Positions 22,682 through 34,388 of a stretch of DNA of 64,000 nucleotides are shown one piece after another. This DNA comes from Daphnia carinata (Eukaryota > Arthropoda > Branchiopoda > Diplostraca > Daphniidae). Positions within the stretch are counted from its first letter, which is position 1; the number at the start of each line of letters is the position of its first letter. The notes beneath the pieces were generated by a model. The model saw only the letters and a program-made list of their open reading frames with translations. It ran no database searches and was not told where the DNA came from. The translations under genes were made by a program, and so were the position numbers. The stretch is taken from NCBI RefSeq assembly GCF_022539665.2, contig NC_081340.1:930001-994000 (forward strand), read 5' to 3'.

Positions 22682-23181
22682 GTAGTGTGATACAGTGAGT
22701 TTCAATATCTACATTCAAACAGCATCAAATATACGTGTATTCAATGTGAATACAGTGTGATACAGTGAGTTTCAATATCTACATTCAAACAGCATCAAAT
22801 ATGCGTGTATTCAATGTGAATGTAGTGTTATAGAATCAGTTTCATGATCTACATTCAAACAGCATCAAATACAAGTGTATTCAATGTCAATATAATGTGA
22901 TAGAATCAGTTTCATGATCTATAGTCAAACAGTATCAAATATACGTGTATTCAATGTGAATATAGTGTGGTACAGTGAGTTTCAATATCTACATTCAAAC
23001 AGCATCAAATATACGTGTATTCAATGTGAATATAGTGTTATAGAATCAGTTTTATGATCTACATTCAAACAGTGTCAAATATACGTGTATTTAATGTGAA
23101 TATAGTGTTATAGAATCAGTTTTAATATCTACATTCAAACAGTATCAAATATACGTGTATTCAATCTGAATATAGTGTTAT
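22682..23181. repeat. 70-bp satellite block
   Basis: Seven diverged monomers of mixed B and C type between family A copy 1 and BEL-1. The last bases GTTAT form one side of the BEL-1 target-site duplication. Confidence 0.95.
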
Positions 23182-23543
23182 TGTTGCTGAGTCCGTGCGA
23201 GAGTTGGCAACAGAGAGAGAGTGGGGGATGAGTGATGATAGATGAAGTGAAAATGACGATGATATAAAACAAAGGACTCCTTTATTGAGACGGACAACAA
23301 AAAAACCGGACGCTTGACTGAGACGGGACGGAGCAAAGAGACTGAATTGATACTTAAATGAGGCTGGAAAAAACGAGACAACTAGAAAAAAGGCTTTTAC
23401 GACTGTCTGGGTCGGGAACTTAAACAACACTACCCCTTTCCATAGAAAGGGGTAAAAAGCAAAAATCAAAAAATGGGCACACAATAAAGCGTAGGCCCGT
23501 GCCCCCTACAGCCCTGCCCGCGAGGGCAGCACCGTAGGTGACA
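23182..23543 (-). repeat. BEL-1 3' LTR
   Basis: On the minus strand it starts TGTCACCTACGGTG and ends GACTCAGCAACA, 362 bp. It matches 30948-31298 with scattered substitutions and small indels (for example CGGACTC against GGGACC, and an 11-bp net length difference). Confidence 0.9.
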
Positions 23544-24306
23544 GCGGTACCCACCGTGACAACAGGTGCAAAGAACAAAAAATAACAATGAGGCAACTTC
23601 GAAACGTACAACACACAAAAAAGGGAAAACAAAGTGAATGTGAATTCTTCTCCCAGCAGCTGCATACTTGAAAACTGGACGAAATGATGGGCGCACACAA
23701 GATCTGATGATGATCTTGTGTGTTGCACAACGTGCAACGTCGGGGATGGGGACAGTCCGCGTTCTTCGTGTGCCCGGCGACGGCGGTTGGAACAAAGCAA
23801 CCAAAACACCGTCGCTGGGCAAAGAGGAGTTCCAATTTATCCTGGTTTGTGAGGAGCATGAACTCCTCACTCTCAGTGGTCTTCTTTCTGCAAGGGGTCG
23901 GTCCCAACACGTGGGACTTTAAAAAGCACAGGATGATGGGAGTGTGGAGAGGGACCACAAACGTAGGACGTGTTGGAGTGGCGACCGGCGTGGCTGGCGG
24001 AGCATCGGGTTCCATCTCCTGAACTTTACGTAAAAGAGACCCGATGTACTTGCTCATCGAGGTCTCTCGCTCAGTTCGGAAGTGGACGCGTACATTGTCC
24101 AGATCCTCGGAGTATTTGGCGATTTCTTTATCGATCTCTAGGATGGCCCGCTGGCAAGAATACACTTTGTCCACTAGTTCCTTTTTGGCACGTAATAAGT
24201 TCTCCACTGTGTCTTTAAGGTTGCCCGCACACTCCTCCTCCCTATCCCGGCTTACTTTAAGTTTATCTTTCACCGATGCTGCGGATGGCAATGGATTCTC
24301 GGCCAT
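23506..24306 (-). CDS. BEL-1 extra 3' ORF: coiled coil plus zinc-knuckle-like motif
   Basis: A 266-codon frame downstream of integrase. Residues 1-110 are charged and helical (DREEECAGNLKDTVENLL, EIDKEIAKYSEDLDNVRV), a likely coiled coil. A Pro-rich linker follows (DAPPATPVATPTRP). Residues ~165-206 contain RRCFGCFVPTAVAGHTKNAD, then CPHPRRCTLCNTQDHHQILC, spacing like the second Cys/His cluster of the BEL-1 gag end (CLFCLTGKHERKEC...RHHTLLH). The last ~60 residues are hydrophobic, overlap the LTR and may not be genuine. BEL elements usually lack this; it may be a gag-derived duplicate or a nested gag fragment. Confidence 0.6.
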   Translation of the reverse strand: MAENPLPSAASVKDKLKVSRDREEECAGNLKDTVENLLRAKKELVDKVYSCQRAILEIDKEIAKYSEDLDNVRVHFRTERETSMSKYIGSLLRKVQEMEPDAPPATPVATPTRPTFVVPLHTPIILCFLKSHVLGPTPCRKKTTESEEFMLLTNQDKLELLFAQRRCFGCFVPTAVAGHTKNADCPHPRRCTLCNTQDHHQILCAPIISSSFQVCSCWEKNSHSLCFPFFVCCTFRSCLIVIFCSLHLLSRWVPLSPTVLPSRAGL

Positions 24307-24671
24307 GGCACACGTTTCACGTAGGAGTTCACAGGTTTCACTTAGACGAAGTTAGGTCGACTGAATGCTGTCTGCTAGCAGGTCAGGTTAAACAGTTTCC
24401 AAATTTTTCTGTGTTGCTAAACAGCAAGCGGCTTGACTTTTGCCCTTTGCCCTATATTTGAACTTGAATATAGGTGGCGCTAAGCTTGGTGACTTCTCCA
24501 CCAGAGTTTGAGTTGCGATTTTCCTACATTGTTTACATTTGGGTGCTGACATTGTGAATTTACTTGTTTGTTTTTTATTTACATTTTAAATTTGTGAGTG
24601 TTGAGGGGAGCTATTAATCATAGCTCTATTAAAAAACAGTATTTACATTTTACAATACTGAACTTGAACAT
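24307..24671. other. BEL-1 spacer between integrase and extra ORF
   Basis: About 360 bp, T-rich on the plus strand, with no supported gene. It may hold the promoter or splice acceptor used to express the downstream ORF, but nothing diagnostic is visible. Confidence 0.5.
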
Positions 24672-26313
24672 TTACGCTGTGGAAGATTCCTTTTTTTCTT
24701 CCTTTTCGTAAACTTGTTGTTCTTTTGCGTCAACCATGATACACAATTTTGCCAACGCCCGAATACATGGTTTTGGATGGTTGCTAAGCTTTACCTTTAC
24801 CACTCGAACGACATTATCCGCAGCACTGGGAATAACTTCCAACACTTTGCCCATCGGCCACTGCCCACGCAAAGTATTTGGTTCGACGGCAAGCACTAGA
24901 TCTCCCACGGTGACGTTAGGCCTATTTTCTTGCCATTTTCTTCTCTCGGTTAAGTGAGAAACGTATTCACGTAGCCATCTGTTCCAAAAGTGTTGAAGGA
25001 TGGCTTGACTTTGCTGAAACTGCTTGTTGGTTACGTTCATGTCTTCCACATCGGCCAGTTGTAGGGGCACGTACGGCCGCGCTCCACCGTATAGAAAATG
25101 GTTCGGTAGTTAGGGGGTCCGGGTCTTCTGGATCCATACTCAAATGAGTTAACGGCCGGGCATTTAACAAAGCTGCTATTTCAGCGATCAAGGTTCGTAG
25201 CACTTGGTCCGTAACCAGGCAATTACCTATGGTGGTTTTCATTGCCCGTTTGCAGGATTGTACAATCCTCTCCCAAACACCACCGAAGTGAGGCCCATGG
25301 GGTAGAGAGAAGTGCCACTCAATTTGTTGACAAGCCATTACTGTTTGAAGTTCCTGGTGCTTGGTAACAAGTTCTTCTAGGGCTTGTCGCTGCTCTTCCT
25401 CGGCGGCGACAAAGTTTGTCCCATTGTCGCTATAAACGACCATCGGCTTTCCGTGTAAGCTAACAAAACGGGAGAAGCAGAGTAGAAACTCTTCCATACT
25501 GAGCCCGTTGGCCACTTCCAGGTGAACTGCTCGCGTCGTAAGGCACGTGAATAGGCTGACCCAACGTTTTTCGTGTCCTCTTCCCCTTCCACCAACTCGT
25601 ACGGTCAAGGGTCCAAAGTAGTCGATCCCTGTGTACGTGAACGCAGGTAGATGGGGTGTTAAGCGATGGACTGGTAGTAAAGCCATCAACGGAGGACTAG
25701 GTTTTGCTGACGTGCGCTTGCAAGGGCAGCAGTTGTTGATGACCGATTTTACCACCTTGCGTCCGGAAAGTATCCAAAAGCGTGAACGGAGGTCCGTCAG
25801 CAATCTCTCAGTCTTGACGTGCATGTTTCTAACGTGATAATCCCAAATTATCCTTTTCGTTAAGAGTTGAGATGCTGGTAGAAGTATGGGGTGCTTGGCT
25901 GCATAGTCGATCGGCGCTTGAAGAATACGTCCGCCAATTCGCATCTGTCCAGCTTCATCCAAGAAGGGCTGGAAGGTGCGAAGTTTGGATCTGAGTGGTA
26001 ATTCCAGATCCTTGCGAAGGGCGTAGACTTCTTCTGCAAAGGCCAATTTTTGCGCGCGCACGATGCATTTCGTCAACGATGTTACCATTTCTTCTAACGT
26101 TAGCTCTCCGACCATGGGTTTTTCGTCACGTAGTTTTGCTTTAGCGTTGTTGGCAAATCTTGTACTCCAGGCCAGCACTCGTTGAATTTTCACCAAGCTG
26201 GATAAACGTGCGACGCATCGGTCGATGACATGATTCTCGTCTTCCGTTTTGACTACCAAGACGTGGATTACATTTACATCTCGTTCTTCTGGCTCCGTAA
26301 TCTCTTCCCAAGT
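24672..26313 (-). pseudogene. BEL-1 integrase and C-terminal DUF5641-like domain
   Basis: Continuation of the polyprotein after the TAA at 26314. It contains RLLTDLRSRFWILSGRKVVK, the zinc-binding CCPCK pair, the core motifs TGIDYFGPL (first Asp), VVYSDNGTNF (second Asp) and GGVWERIVQSCKRAM (Glu), then LLNARPLTHLS. A frameshift near 25090 separates this from the C-terminal domain, which reads PLQLADVEDMNVTNKQF and RKWQENRPNVTVGDLVL and ends at 24672. The catalytic triad is present in sequence but the protein is broken. Confidence 0.85.
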
Positions 26314-27888
26314 TTACCACTCTGAGGGGTCTAGGTTCAGGAACGAAAGTCCTCGACGGAAGTAGACCAATTCATTGACGTCCTTTGGATCAATACCCCT
26401 GCTGCAGAGATCCGCTAGGTTTGAATCTCCGGCAACATAACGCCATTGTCGACGAGCCGTGTTTCGGGGTATTTTTCCAATGCGGTTGTTGACGAAGACT
26501 TCAAACCGACAAGTTTTGGAATGGATCCACCGCAACACCGTTTGTGAATCTGTGTGGAAGGTGACTTGCCGCAAATCGATCTCCAGCTCACGGCAAATCG
26601 TGATGGCGATGTTGAGACCTTCTACGGCAGCTTGTAGCTCCAAACGTGGAATCGTGAGACCTTTCACCGGCGTGACGTGTGTTTTTGACATGACGAATGA
26701 GACGTTGACGGACTGGTCTTCGAATACAGTGCGGAAGTAGGCTACTGCTCCGTATCCTTTAAGGCTTGCATCCGTGAAGACGTGGAGGTGCTGTAGGGTC
26801 CAACGTCCTAGTTTGAAACGGAAGCATCTCGGCACTGCAAGCGATTCCAAATTTTCCAGATGGTCGTACCAGCAATGGAAGCGTAGACTCAATGTTTCCG
26901 GTACGACGTCGTCCCAACCGATCCGCTCTTCGTTGGTCCAGATATCTTGGAGTAGAGACTTCATTACGAAGACAACAGGCGCGACTAGTCCTAACGCGTC
27001 GTAGACGCTAGAGATTATGCTAAGGAAGGCTCGTTTCGTGAGAGTCACGTTGTTGGGCGGCTTCCGTATCTTGAACGTCAGCAGATCTCGTTCGCTGTCC
27101 CACATTACTCCCAGCGTTCTTTCGACGGGAAGTTTCTCCAAGTCCAGATCCAGAGTTGGTGACGCGAGGCCAAACTCTCGAAACGCAGCTATCACTGTTC
27201 GCGATGACGACGTCCATTTGGTCAAATTGAAGCAGCCTAACTGGAGAAGGGACTTCATTTGGTGGGAACGTTTAATGACCTCGTCTTCGGAGTCGAATGA
27301 GTCGAGATAATTGTCGACGTAGAAATTCCGTTGAACGCTTTCAGCTACGTCTGGAAACTGGCTGCAGTGGTCATCGGTCGTCCTGTTGAGGGCGAAAATG
27401 CAGCTCGTTGGGGAGGATATGGCTCCAAATACGTGAACCGTCATCTGGAACGTAAACAGAGCTGAAATACTGCCAGGCATCCGGTAGAGGAATCGGAAAG
27501 CTGCCTGGTCTTCTTCCGGGACTTTCATTTGATGGAACATTTTCTCAATGTCCGCTGCGACTGGTAAGAGGTTACGGCGGAAGCGGATGAGCACACCAAG
27601 CAGTCTAACGAGTAAGTTAGGGCCCCGAAGCAGGTTTTGATTTATCGATGTGCCACCAAACTCAGCAGCTCCATCGAATACGACACGAACTTTGGTCGAT
27701 GAGCTGGAAGGGCTCACGACCCCGGGCTTTGGTAGATACCACGTCTTGTTTGTCTCCGTCTGGGCTCCTTGGGTCGTTAAGAGTCGGGCATGTTTTAAGC
27801 CGATGTACTCCTTGACCACTGCATCGTACCGTTGGGCAAACTCCGCGTCTCGATGAAAACATCGTTCGAGGGCGTAGAGCCTCTTCAA
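26314..27888 (-). pseudogene. BEL-1 reverse transcriptase and RNase H
   Basis: A 524-codon open stretch. RT motifs: KVRVVFDGAAEFGG, LLPVAADIEKMFHQMKVPEE and FYVDNYLDSF (YVDN in place of YVDD, common in BEL/Pao) near 27315. RNase H: HVFTDASLKGYGAVAYF, LELQAAVEGLNIA and FHTDSQTVLRWI, then YVAGDSNLADLCSRG. It ends in TAA at 26314-26316, where the same frame continues into integrase, so this is a nonsense change. At its 5' end the frame is shifted relative to protease near 27895. Confidence 0.9.
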
Positions 27889-27895
27889 TGCAGAT

Positions 27896-28849
27896 TTCTA
27901 CTTCACCGGCCTCTAGTTGCCAGAACTTCTTCACCAGCTCGTTTAAGTCTTCGGGACGTTCCACGGTGGCCAGATGAGCGATGAACGGGCGTCCGTCTTG
28001 CGGTGGACCTGTTTGTCCACCCAAACCCCAGCCAAACGGCGTATTGAAGGCGATGGGCACAGTCGTTCCAGCCGGCGGCTTGATGGAAGCTACATGATCA
28101 TGGGCCTAAGCGACGTCGATTCCTATCAGCACGGTCACGTCCTCTTGTTGCACGGTCGGGACGTCAATACCATGTAGGTGTTTCCATGACTCCAACTGTC
28201 CAGGGTCGATCGGCGAATTCGGCGTCACCTTCAAATTGTCGACGGCGTAAGCGTGCTTGACTTCAAACTGGCTTTTACCATCACGAGATGTTAAGGTGAA
28301 GTTTACGGAAGCCGTCACGTTAGACGTGGCTCCGTCATACGAGACGACGTTGATGCGTTTGGATGGCCCAACGACTCCCAACTTTCTTACTAAGTCGCTC
28401 CTAATCAGCGTGGTGTCGCTTCCGGTATCCAGGAAACCGAAAGTGTCGACCCATGTTCCGCCAGCCCCAACAAGAACGGGTACAATCTTTAAATGTACAC
28501 GTCGTTTTACGGTTTCCAAGTGGGTCAAGGTACCCAGGAATGCTGTTGAAGGTGGCGCTGATGGAGCAGTTTGATCCGCTAGCCTCCTCAATGGGGTGAA
28601 TTCGGATCCATGAAGCAAGGTGTGGTGACGGGTTCCAGTACAATCAGCGATGGTACAGCTGACATTCCTGGGACATTCCTTGCGTTCGTGTTTTCCCGTA
28701 AGACAGAACAAACATCTTCCGGACTTCCGGAATACTTTCTCAGCCCTTTTCGTGGGTGTGAGAGACATGAAGACGGTGCAGGTTGAGAGATGGTGGCTCC
28801 TGCCGTTACATACAAAACATTTCCACCGTTCCGTCTTCTCGGCTTGCAT
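27896..28849 (-). pseudogene. BEL-1 zinc knuckles and aspartic protease
   Basis: Begins with Cys/His clusters (CFVCNGRSHHLSTC and CLFCLTGKHERKEC) that bind nucleic acid, followed by an aspartic-protease domain (TFGFLDTGSDTTLIRSDLV, near 28425; DUF1758-like) ending VLIGIDVA. A TAG at 28106-28108 interrupts it; the same frame then continues (FNTPFGWGLGGQTG) as the protease-RT linker until a frameshift near 27895. At the 5' side, frames change near 28850 relative to gag, consistent with a single-base indel because BEL elements normally use one long ORF. Confidence 0.85.
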
Positions 28850-30671
28850 CTTCCCCCGATGTTGATCGGCTCCTTGGAGGCATGGTTGCTGAAGATGTTG
28901 ACGCCGCTACTTTCGAACCTTCCATCGTCGATACGTGTCCAGTGGTCGACGTGTGTGGGAAGCTGGGTCTCTTGACGGGATTCCTTTCGTCGAACTTTAC
29001 ACCTTTAGACGTCGACGTGGGTAAAGACTCGAATACATTTTTTCCATGTTGCTTGCTCATGGATTTTAACGTTACCCAGTCGTCTAAGTCTAGGACATTC
29101 AGTTCTATGCCTGTCTTTTTTCGTTTCTCGTTCCACTTATCTTTTAGGTAAGGCGTCAATTTTGCTTCAAGGGCCATCAACGTTGTACGGCTGTCTGGCT
29201 CATGGGAGTACTTCGATTTTGAGAGCGTAGCTACAGCTCCGTGTAGACGGTTTGCGAAGGTCTTGAGGCTGGCAGCATCTAGGCTCTCAATGGCGGGACC
29301 TGTAGAAGGTCGTCGAGGTAAGGACATCTGATCTATAATTTCCATACGACCATACACCGCGTCCAAACGTTCCCGCACCACGGAGTACATCGTTCCATTG
29401 TTAAGACATTCACCGATTTCGTATCGTACATCTTCGGCTAGCAGCTCCTCCAACATAAAAAGAAGTACCGGAGAATCTTCATACTCTTCATACAAGGCCT
29501 GGAATTTGGCCTTGAATCGCGCGTAGTTCTTCGGGTTACTGTCAAATGGCTGGATCTTGAAGTTTGGAGGTTGCAGGCGACTGCAGCAGCTGCTATGAGG
29601 TCGATTGGCTTGACTGTGGGTGTTTGAACGTTCAGAATGGTCATCTTCGCCGTGATCCGTAGGGTCGCAGCTGGCCATCGCCCCTCGCCGCGGGTCTCGT
29701 AGAGATGCATCGGCGGCGACCAATTTTCTGCGATGTCGGACTGCATCTTCAATCGTTCGGAGGAGTGACAGGGTAGAAACGTCTTGACGAGTTGGTAAGA
29801 CTGGTGATCGCCCGGGAGGTCGTTGATCTTGAATCGTTCGTGATTGAACTTTTATGACGTCTACTTCCGTTCGAAGGTCTTCGATTTTGGCGTTTAGCTC
29901 CACCTTAACTGCATCAATTTTCTGATCTAACCCGTCCAACGTGTGGTGTGCTTCTCTGACTAGCGTATTGTTGGTCGCTATGTTTTGGGACGTGACTCTT
30001 GAGCTACCAATGAGTTTACTTAACTGTTCGCTCATGCTCCTTAACGCCTTATTGAGGGTTTCTGTGATGGAAGTTGTGTTTGCTTCCATCTGAGCCCTTG
30101 CCGTTTCCAACTTCAATTCTAGCTTCAGCATCTGTGCTTCAGTCTCCAACTCCCCTTGGGTTGATTGTTGGAGAAGGCTGACTGGTTTAACGTTGGTACG
30201 CCTCTTTCCAGATAACGTGGTACTACATGTAATATCCGAAGCTGATGTCCCGTTCGAGCTGACGAACTGATTTGAGGAAGTGGAGTAGCGACTTGCGAAT
30301 TTGATAATTTCAACGTGATCAGTTTCGAAGTCTACTTCCCACTTGTCACATACTTGACGTTGCTGCTCAGTGAGGTCGGATATACTTTCTGTATATTGGT
30401 TGTGAATGGCTTTAACTTCGTCGTAAATACGAATCAGTTCGTCACGCTATGCTGCTACTTGCAATTTCTTCAATCTGATGGCTCCCATCTTGTGGTCTTC
30501 CACAGCCTTTCTGAGTTGTGTCGTTAACTTCGTGTGGGCCGCCTCTCTCTTCCCACGTTTCTTCTTGAGATCGTTTTCGGGAAGTAATAGCCGTTCACTC
30601 TTCTGGCGTTCAGGTTTCGATGCTTCTACCATTGGGTTCGGGCCGTGTTCCCAAATGTGGCCAATTTCCAT
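28806..30671 (-). pseudogene. BEL-1 gag
   Basis: From ATG at 30671 (MEIGHIWEHGPNPMVEASKP) one frame runs to 28806, broken by TAG at 30447. Contents in order: a charged helical N-terminus (LKKKRGKREAAHTKL), a long coiled-coil stretch (EAQMLKLELKLETARAQM), a Ser/Pro/Arg-rich linker, and the BEL/Pao gag core (LQPPNFKIQPFDSNPKNY, RFKAKFQALYE, LDDWVTLKSM). The protein would assemble the virus-like particle. It ends just as the zinc-knuckle frame opens, with a 44-nt overlap of the two frames. Confidence 0.85.
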
Positions 30672-30927
30672 ATTTTCGGCTTTGGGTACGGCTTCACTCC
30701 TGACGTAGAAACGTTATTTTAGGCTGATAGAGTCACACGTTAACGGATGACGATGATTCACGTAGATACACCGATCTTCTAGTCAGATGGCAAACGCGTG
30801 GTGGACAGGTGGGTGCCTTCAGGCTGGCGTGGACGTCTGCCAAAGGTTTACAGGGCGAATACCCGACAATTTACAAATCAAGCGAGGGTTTTACTACCGA
30901 GGACGGGAAATGCAAGTGTTCGTCAAT

Positions 30928-30945
30928 TCCAGGGTTTCGGCACCA
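30928..30945 (-). promoter_or_regulatory. BEL-1 primer-binding site (tRNA-Phe type)
   Basis: On the minus strand, TGGTGCCGAAACCCTGGA starts 2 nt after the LTR end. It is complementary to the 3' end of tRNA-Phe (CCCGGGTTTCGGCACCA) apart from one position. Confidence 0.8.
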
Positions 30946-30947
30946 TT

Positions 30948-31298
30948 TGCTGCTGACTCCGTGCGAGAGTTGGCAACAGAGAGAGAATGGGGGATGAGTG
31001 ATGATGGATGAAGTGAAAATGACGATGATATAAAACAAAGGACTTTATTGAGACGGCCAACAAAAAAACCGGACGCTTCATTGAGACGGGACGGAGCAAC
31101 GAGACTGAATTGACACTTAAATGAGGCTGGAAAAAACGAGACAACTAGAAAAAGGCTTTTACGACTGTCTGGGTCGGGACCTTAAACAATACTACCCCTT
31201 TTCATAGAAAAGGATAAAAAGCAAAAAAAGGGCACACAATAAAGCATAGGCCCGTGCCCCCTACAGCCCTGCCCGTGAGGGCAGCACCGTAGGCGACA
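30948..31298 (-). repeat. BEL-1 5' LTR
   Basis: On the minus strand it begins TGTCGCCTACGGTG (31298) and ends GAGTCAGCAGCA (30948), 351 bp. Outside it lies satellite beginning with the TSD GTTAT. Confidence 0.9.
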
Positions 31299-32322
31299 GT
31301 TATAGAATCAGTTTCATGATCTAAATTCAAACAGTATTAAATATACGTGTATTCAATGTGAATATAGTGTTATAGAATGAGTTTCATGATCTACATTCAA
31401 ACAGTATCAGATATACGTGTATTCAATGTGAATATAGTGTTATAGAATCAGTTTCATGATCTAAATTAAAAAAACATAAAAAATACATGTGTTCAATGTG
31501 AATTTAGTGTGATATGGTGAGTTTCAATATTTACATTCAAACATTATCAAATATACATGTATTCAAGGTGAATATAGTGTGATACAGTGAGTTTTAATAT
31601 AGAAATTCAAACATTATCAGATATACATGTATTCAAGGTGAAGATAGTGTGATACAGTGAGTTTCAATATCTACATTCAAAAAGCATCAAATATATGTGT
31701 ATTCAATTTCAATATAGTGTTATAGAATCAGTTTCATGATCTACATTCAAACAGTATCAAATATACGTGTATTCCATGTGAATATAGTGTAATATAGTGA
31801 GTTTCAATATCTACATTCAAACAGTACCAAACATACGTGTATTCAATGTGAATATAGTGTTATAGAATCAGTTTCATGTTCTACATTCAAACAGTATCAA
31901 ATATACGTGTATTCCATGTGAATATAGTGTGATACAGTGAGTTTCAATATCTACATTCAAAAAGCATCAAGTATACGTGTATTCAATGTGAATATAGTGT
32001 TATAGAATCAGTTTCATGATCGACATTCGAACAGTATCAAATATACGTGTATTAATTGTCAATATAGTGTGATAGAATCAGTTTCGTGATTTATATTTAA
32101 ACAGTATCAAATATACGTGTATTCAATGTGAATATAGTGGGATACAGTGAGTTTCAATATGTATGTGTATCAAATATACGTGTATTCAATGTGAATATAG
32201 TGATAGAATCAGTTTCATGATCTACATTCAAAGAGTATCAAATATACGTGTCTTCAATGTGAAGATAGTGTGATACAGTGAGTTTCAATATGTACATTCA
32301 AACAGCATCAAATATTCGTGTA
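31299..32322. repeat. 70-bp satellite block (diverged)
   Basis: About 14-15 monomers, mostly alternating B and C types, with many substitutions and some indels, more diverged than the main array. It lies between BEL-1 and BEL-2. Confidence 0.95.
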
Positions 32323-32741
32323 TGTCAAAAACTTTCTCTCGACATTAAACTTCACTAAGTTTAGAGTTTGTTGAGCAGCCTCTTTATTCGGTCTCACAAA
32401 TTTGGGGGGACACTAAACATGGGACTAGGCCGTTTTGGAAAAAAGAGCGTCCTGTCCGTTTGAGACAAAAAGGGATACTGCGTAATACTTAGGCCAAGAT
32501 CTTAATTTTGATGAGGGTAGGGTGAACAAAAAATTGACGCATCAGCTCTGGAGGGATAACAATTGCGCGTCAGCCCTGGAGGGATAATAATTTGCGCGTC
32601 AGCCCTGAAGGGTAAACTGGTTCGCTACACATTTAATAAGTAGACAAGAGTATCTGCGTTTTTTTTTACAACTACTTAAAGACAAATTAATGAAATTGAA
32701 ATTAGAGGGTGAGGGCTTCGAAGGGTCGGAAATTTCTGACA
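32323..32741 (-). repeat. BEL-2 3' LTR
   Basis: TGTCAAAAACTTTC to AATTTCTGACA on the plus strand, 419 bp. It holds about three tandem copies of a ~26-bp unit around 32537-32612 (GCGTCAGCCCTGGAGGGATA). Roughly 4% different from 36157-36570 by eye. Confidence 0.9.
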
Positions 32742-32759
32742 TACTCCCGGCTGGAATTA

Positions 32760-33537
32760 CTAATTTTCTTCTTCCACCGTCTCCATTATAGGCATCCTTT
32801 TGATCTTTCTTACGGCTTGTTGGGCTGCTTTGCGCTGGATTCTCCCTGCTCTGGTAGGCATTTCCTCGGTGATTGGAATCGGGTTCGATGACACGTACTT
32901 AGTTTCAGATGGATCCTGAATTGTAAACACCGACGGACTTGTAGCTGGGGCTTCAATAGCGTTTTTTTTTTTATTTTGACACAATGATCAATGTTTCCGC
33001 CGGCTCAAACACCAGCGGGTAGAGCTTGTTAATGGGACGATTGGTTCTTCCCTGTGCCGTCCGTATTTCAACCGAACGTGCCATACCATCCGCTCCTCGG
33101 TTAAGTCGTTCCACTACTGCTAGCTTCCACTCTGATCTTTCACCTTCTTGATGAATTTGCACGACATCACCAATCTTGATCACTTCTTTGAGGGTTCCTT
33201 TTGTTGCTTGCTGGTGTTCTCGCAGGGACGGGAGATAGAAGGTGCTCCATCTGCGCCAGAAAGCACTTAAAACATTTCGCGTTCGAAGGTAGGCTTTGGA
33301 TAGAATCAGGGGTTCCGTAGCTCGCCCATAGATTGGATCTTCTAACTCCTCATCTGCTGCATAATGAGACGGTAGTGTCATCATTCGCCGACCGTAGAGT
33401 AGATGGGCAGGAGTAAGTGGCTCAAAGCTTATGATGTCAGTTAGAACGCGCATTAAAGGCCGATCGTTCAATATCGCCTCTATCTGCGCGATAACGGTTT
33501 GCATTTGTACAAGAGTCAGTCTCGTCCGACCAACCAT
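32760..33537 (-). pseudogene. BEL-2 integrase C-terminal region
   Basis: From 33537: LVQMQTVIAQIEAILNDRPL (end of the integrase core), LTPAHLLYGRRMMTLPSH, AFWRRWSTFYLPSLREH and KIGDVVQIHQEG, a DUF5641-type C-terminal domain. A frame change near 32980 leads into a final segment (SPSVFTIQDPSETKYVSSNP) ending at 32760, 19 nt before the LTR. Confidence 0.8.
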
Positions 33538-33566
33538 TTTTCGTAGGGAATTTTTCGTGAGCGCAA

Positions 33567-34337
33567 TCAGTCGCTCCCACCAGCCTCCATACCACGGTGC
33601 TCGTTGGCCAACTCCTTTGCGACGTCAGGGTGCTTAAAGAACTTGTTCAGAATATTTGAGGCGCTGACAAATGTTGACGCATGGGGAATGGAATGATGGC
33701 TCGTAAAACGACGCATCGCATCGATGAAGGCCCCGCTCGTCATGTTTTCGACCACTTCCAAATGAATAGCCCTCGACACTCCACAAGTAAATAATAAAAT
33801 GTATACTGACTCCTCTTCTTTCTTGATACGAATGTGAATTGCTCCGGTGTAATCCATGCCGGTTACTTCAAAGGGGTAAGACTCGCGGACTCGGTCTGCC
33901 GGAAGGGGCGCTGGATCTGGAAGCCAATTGTACGATGGCCCTCGGTCTCTTCTGCATTTAACGCAACTTTGACAGATTCTCTTGACTTGTGCTCTCGCCG
34001 ATGGGATCCAATAACGTTGGGTAAGTTGAGCTAAAGTCGATTCAGTGCCATAATGGAACATTTTTTGATGAATTGAAGTGATGATAAGTCGGGCTCGGGA
34101 AGAGGTCTTGGGAATTAACGCTGGATATTTTGCTGAATCCACCATTGTTGAATTTTGGAGTCTGCCTTTGCTTTTGATGATTCCGTCTACATCCAAAAAT
34201 AAATCGAGTTGGGAGACCAATGAGGGTCTCCAGGACTTTTTCTTTGGCTGCAGGTATTGTAGTTCAACGGGAAAACATTTTTTCTGAAACAAGCGTATCC
34301 AAACCTCTTCGGCTTTTTGCAATTCTTCTGAGCTCAA
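33567..34337 (-). pseudogene. BEL-2 integrase, N-terminal and core
   Basis: Contains the HHCC-type zinc region (HYGTESTLAQLTQRYWIPSA, then CQSCVKCRR), and the first catalytic Asp in VTGMDYTGAIHI. The segment that should hold the second catalytic Asp (SDN motif) is missing: HSIPHASTFVSASN runs across that place. The end (ELANEHRGMEAGG) also leaves the expected frame near the third motif, so this integrase would be inactive. Confidence 0.8.
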
Positions 34338-34388
34338 CGGCTCTGTGTTCCATGAGTCGCGCGATGGATCTTTTAATCGTAGATTGTT

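Larger units (their letters stand above)
23182..31298 (-). mobile_element. BEL-1: BEL/Pao LTR retrotransposon, complete but decayed
   Basis: LTRs at 23182-23543 and 30948-31298, a tRNA-Phe-type primer site, gag, protease, reverse transcriptase/RNase H, integrase and an extra 3' ORF, all on the minus strand. It is flanked by the 5-bp duplication GTTAT (23177-23181 and 31299-31303), which is satellite sequence; 5 bp is the usual TSD length for BEL/Pao. The coding region carries three in-frame stops and three frameshifts. Confidence 0.95.

Noticed and set aside
26459-27310. Plus-strand frames of 76-97 codons
   Set aside because: Antisense to BEL-1 reverse transcriptase and RNase H, which have clear domain motifs.
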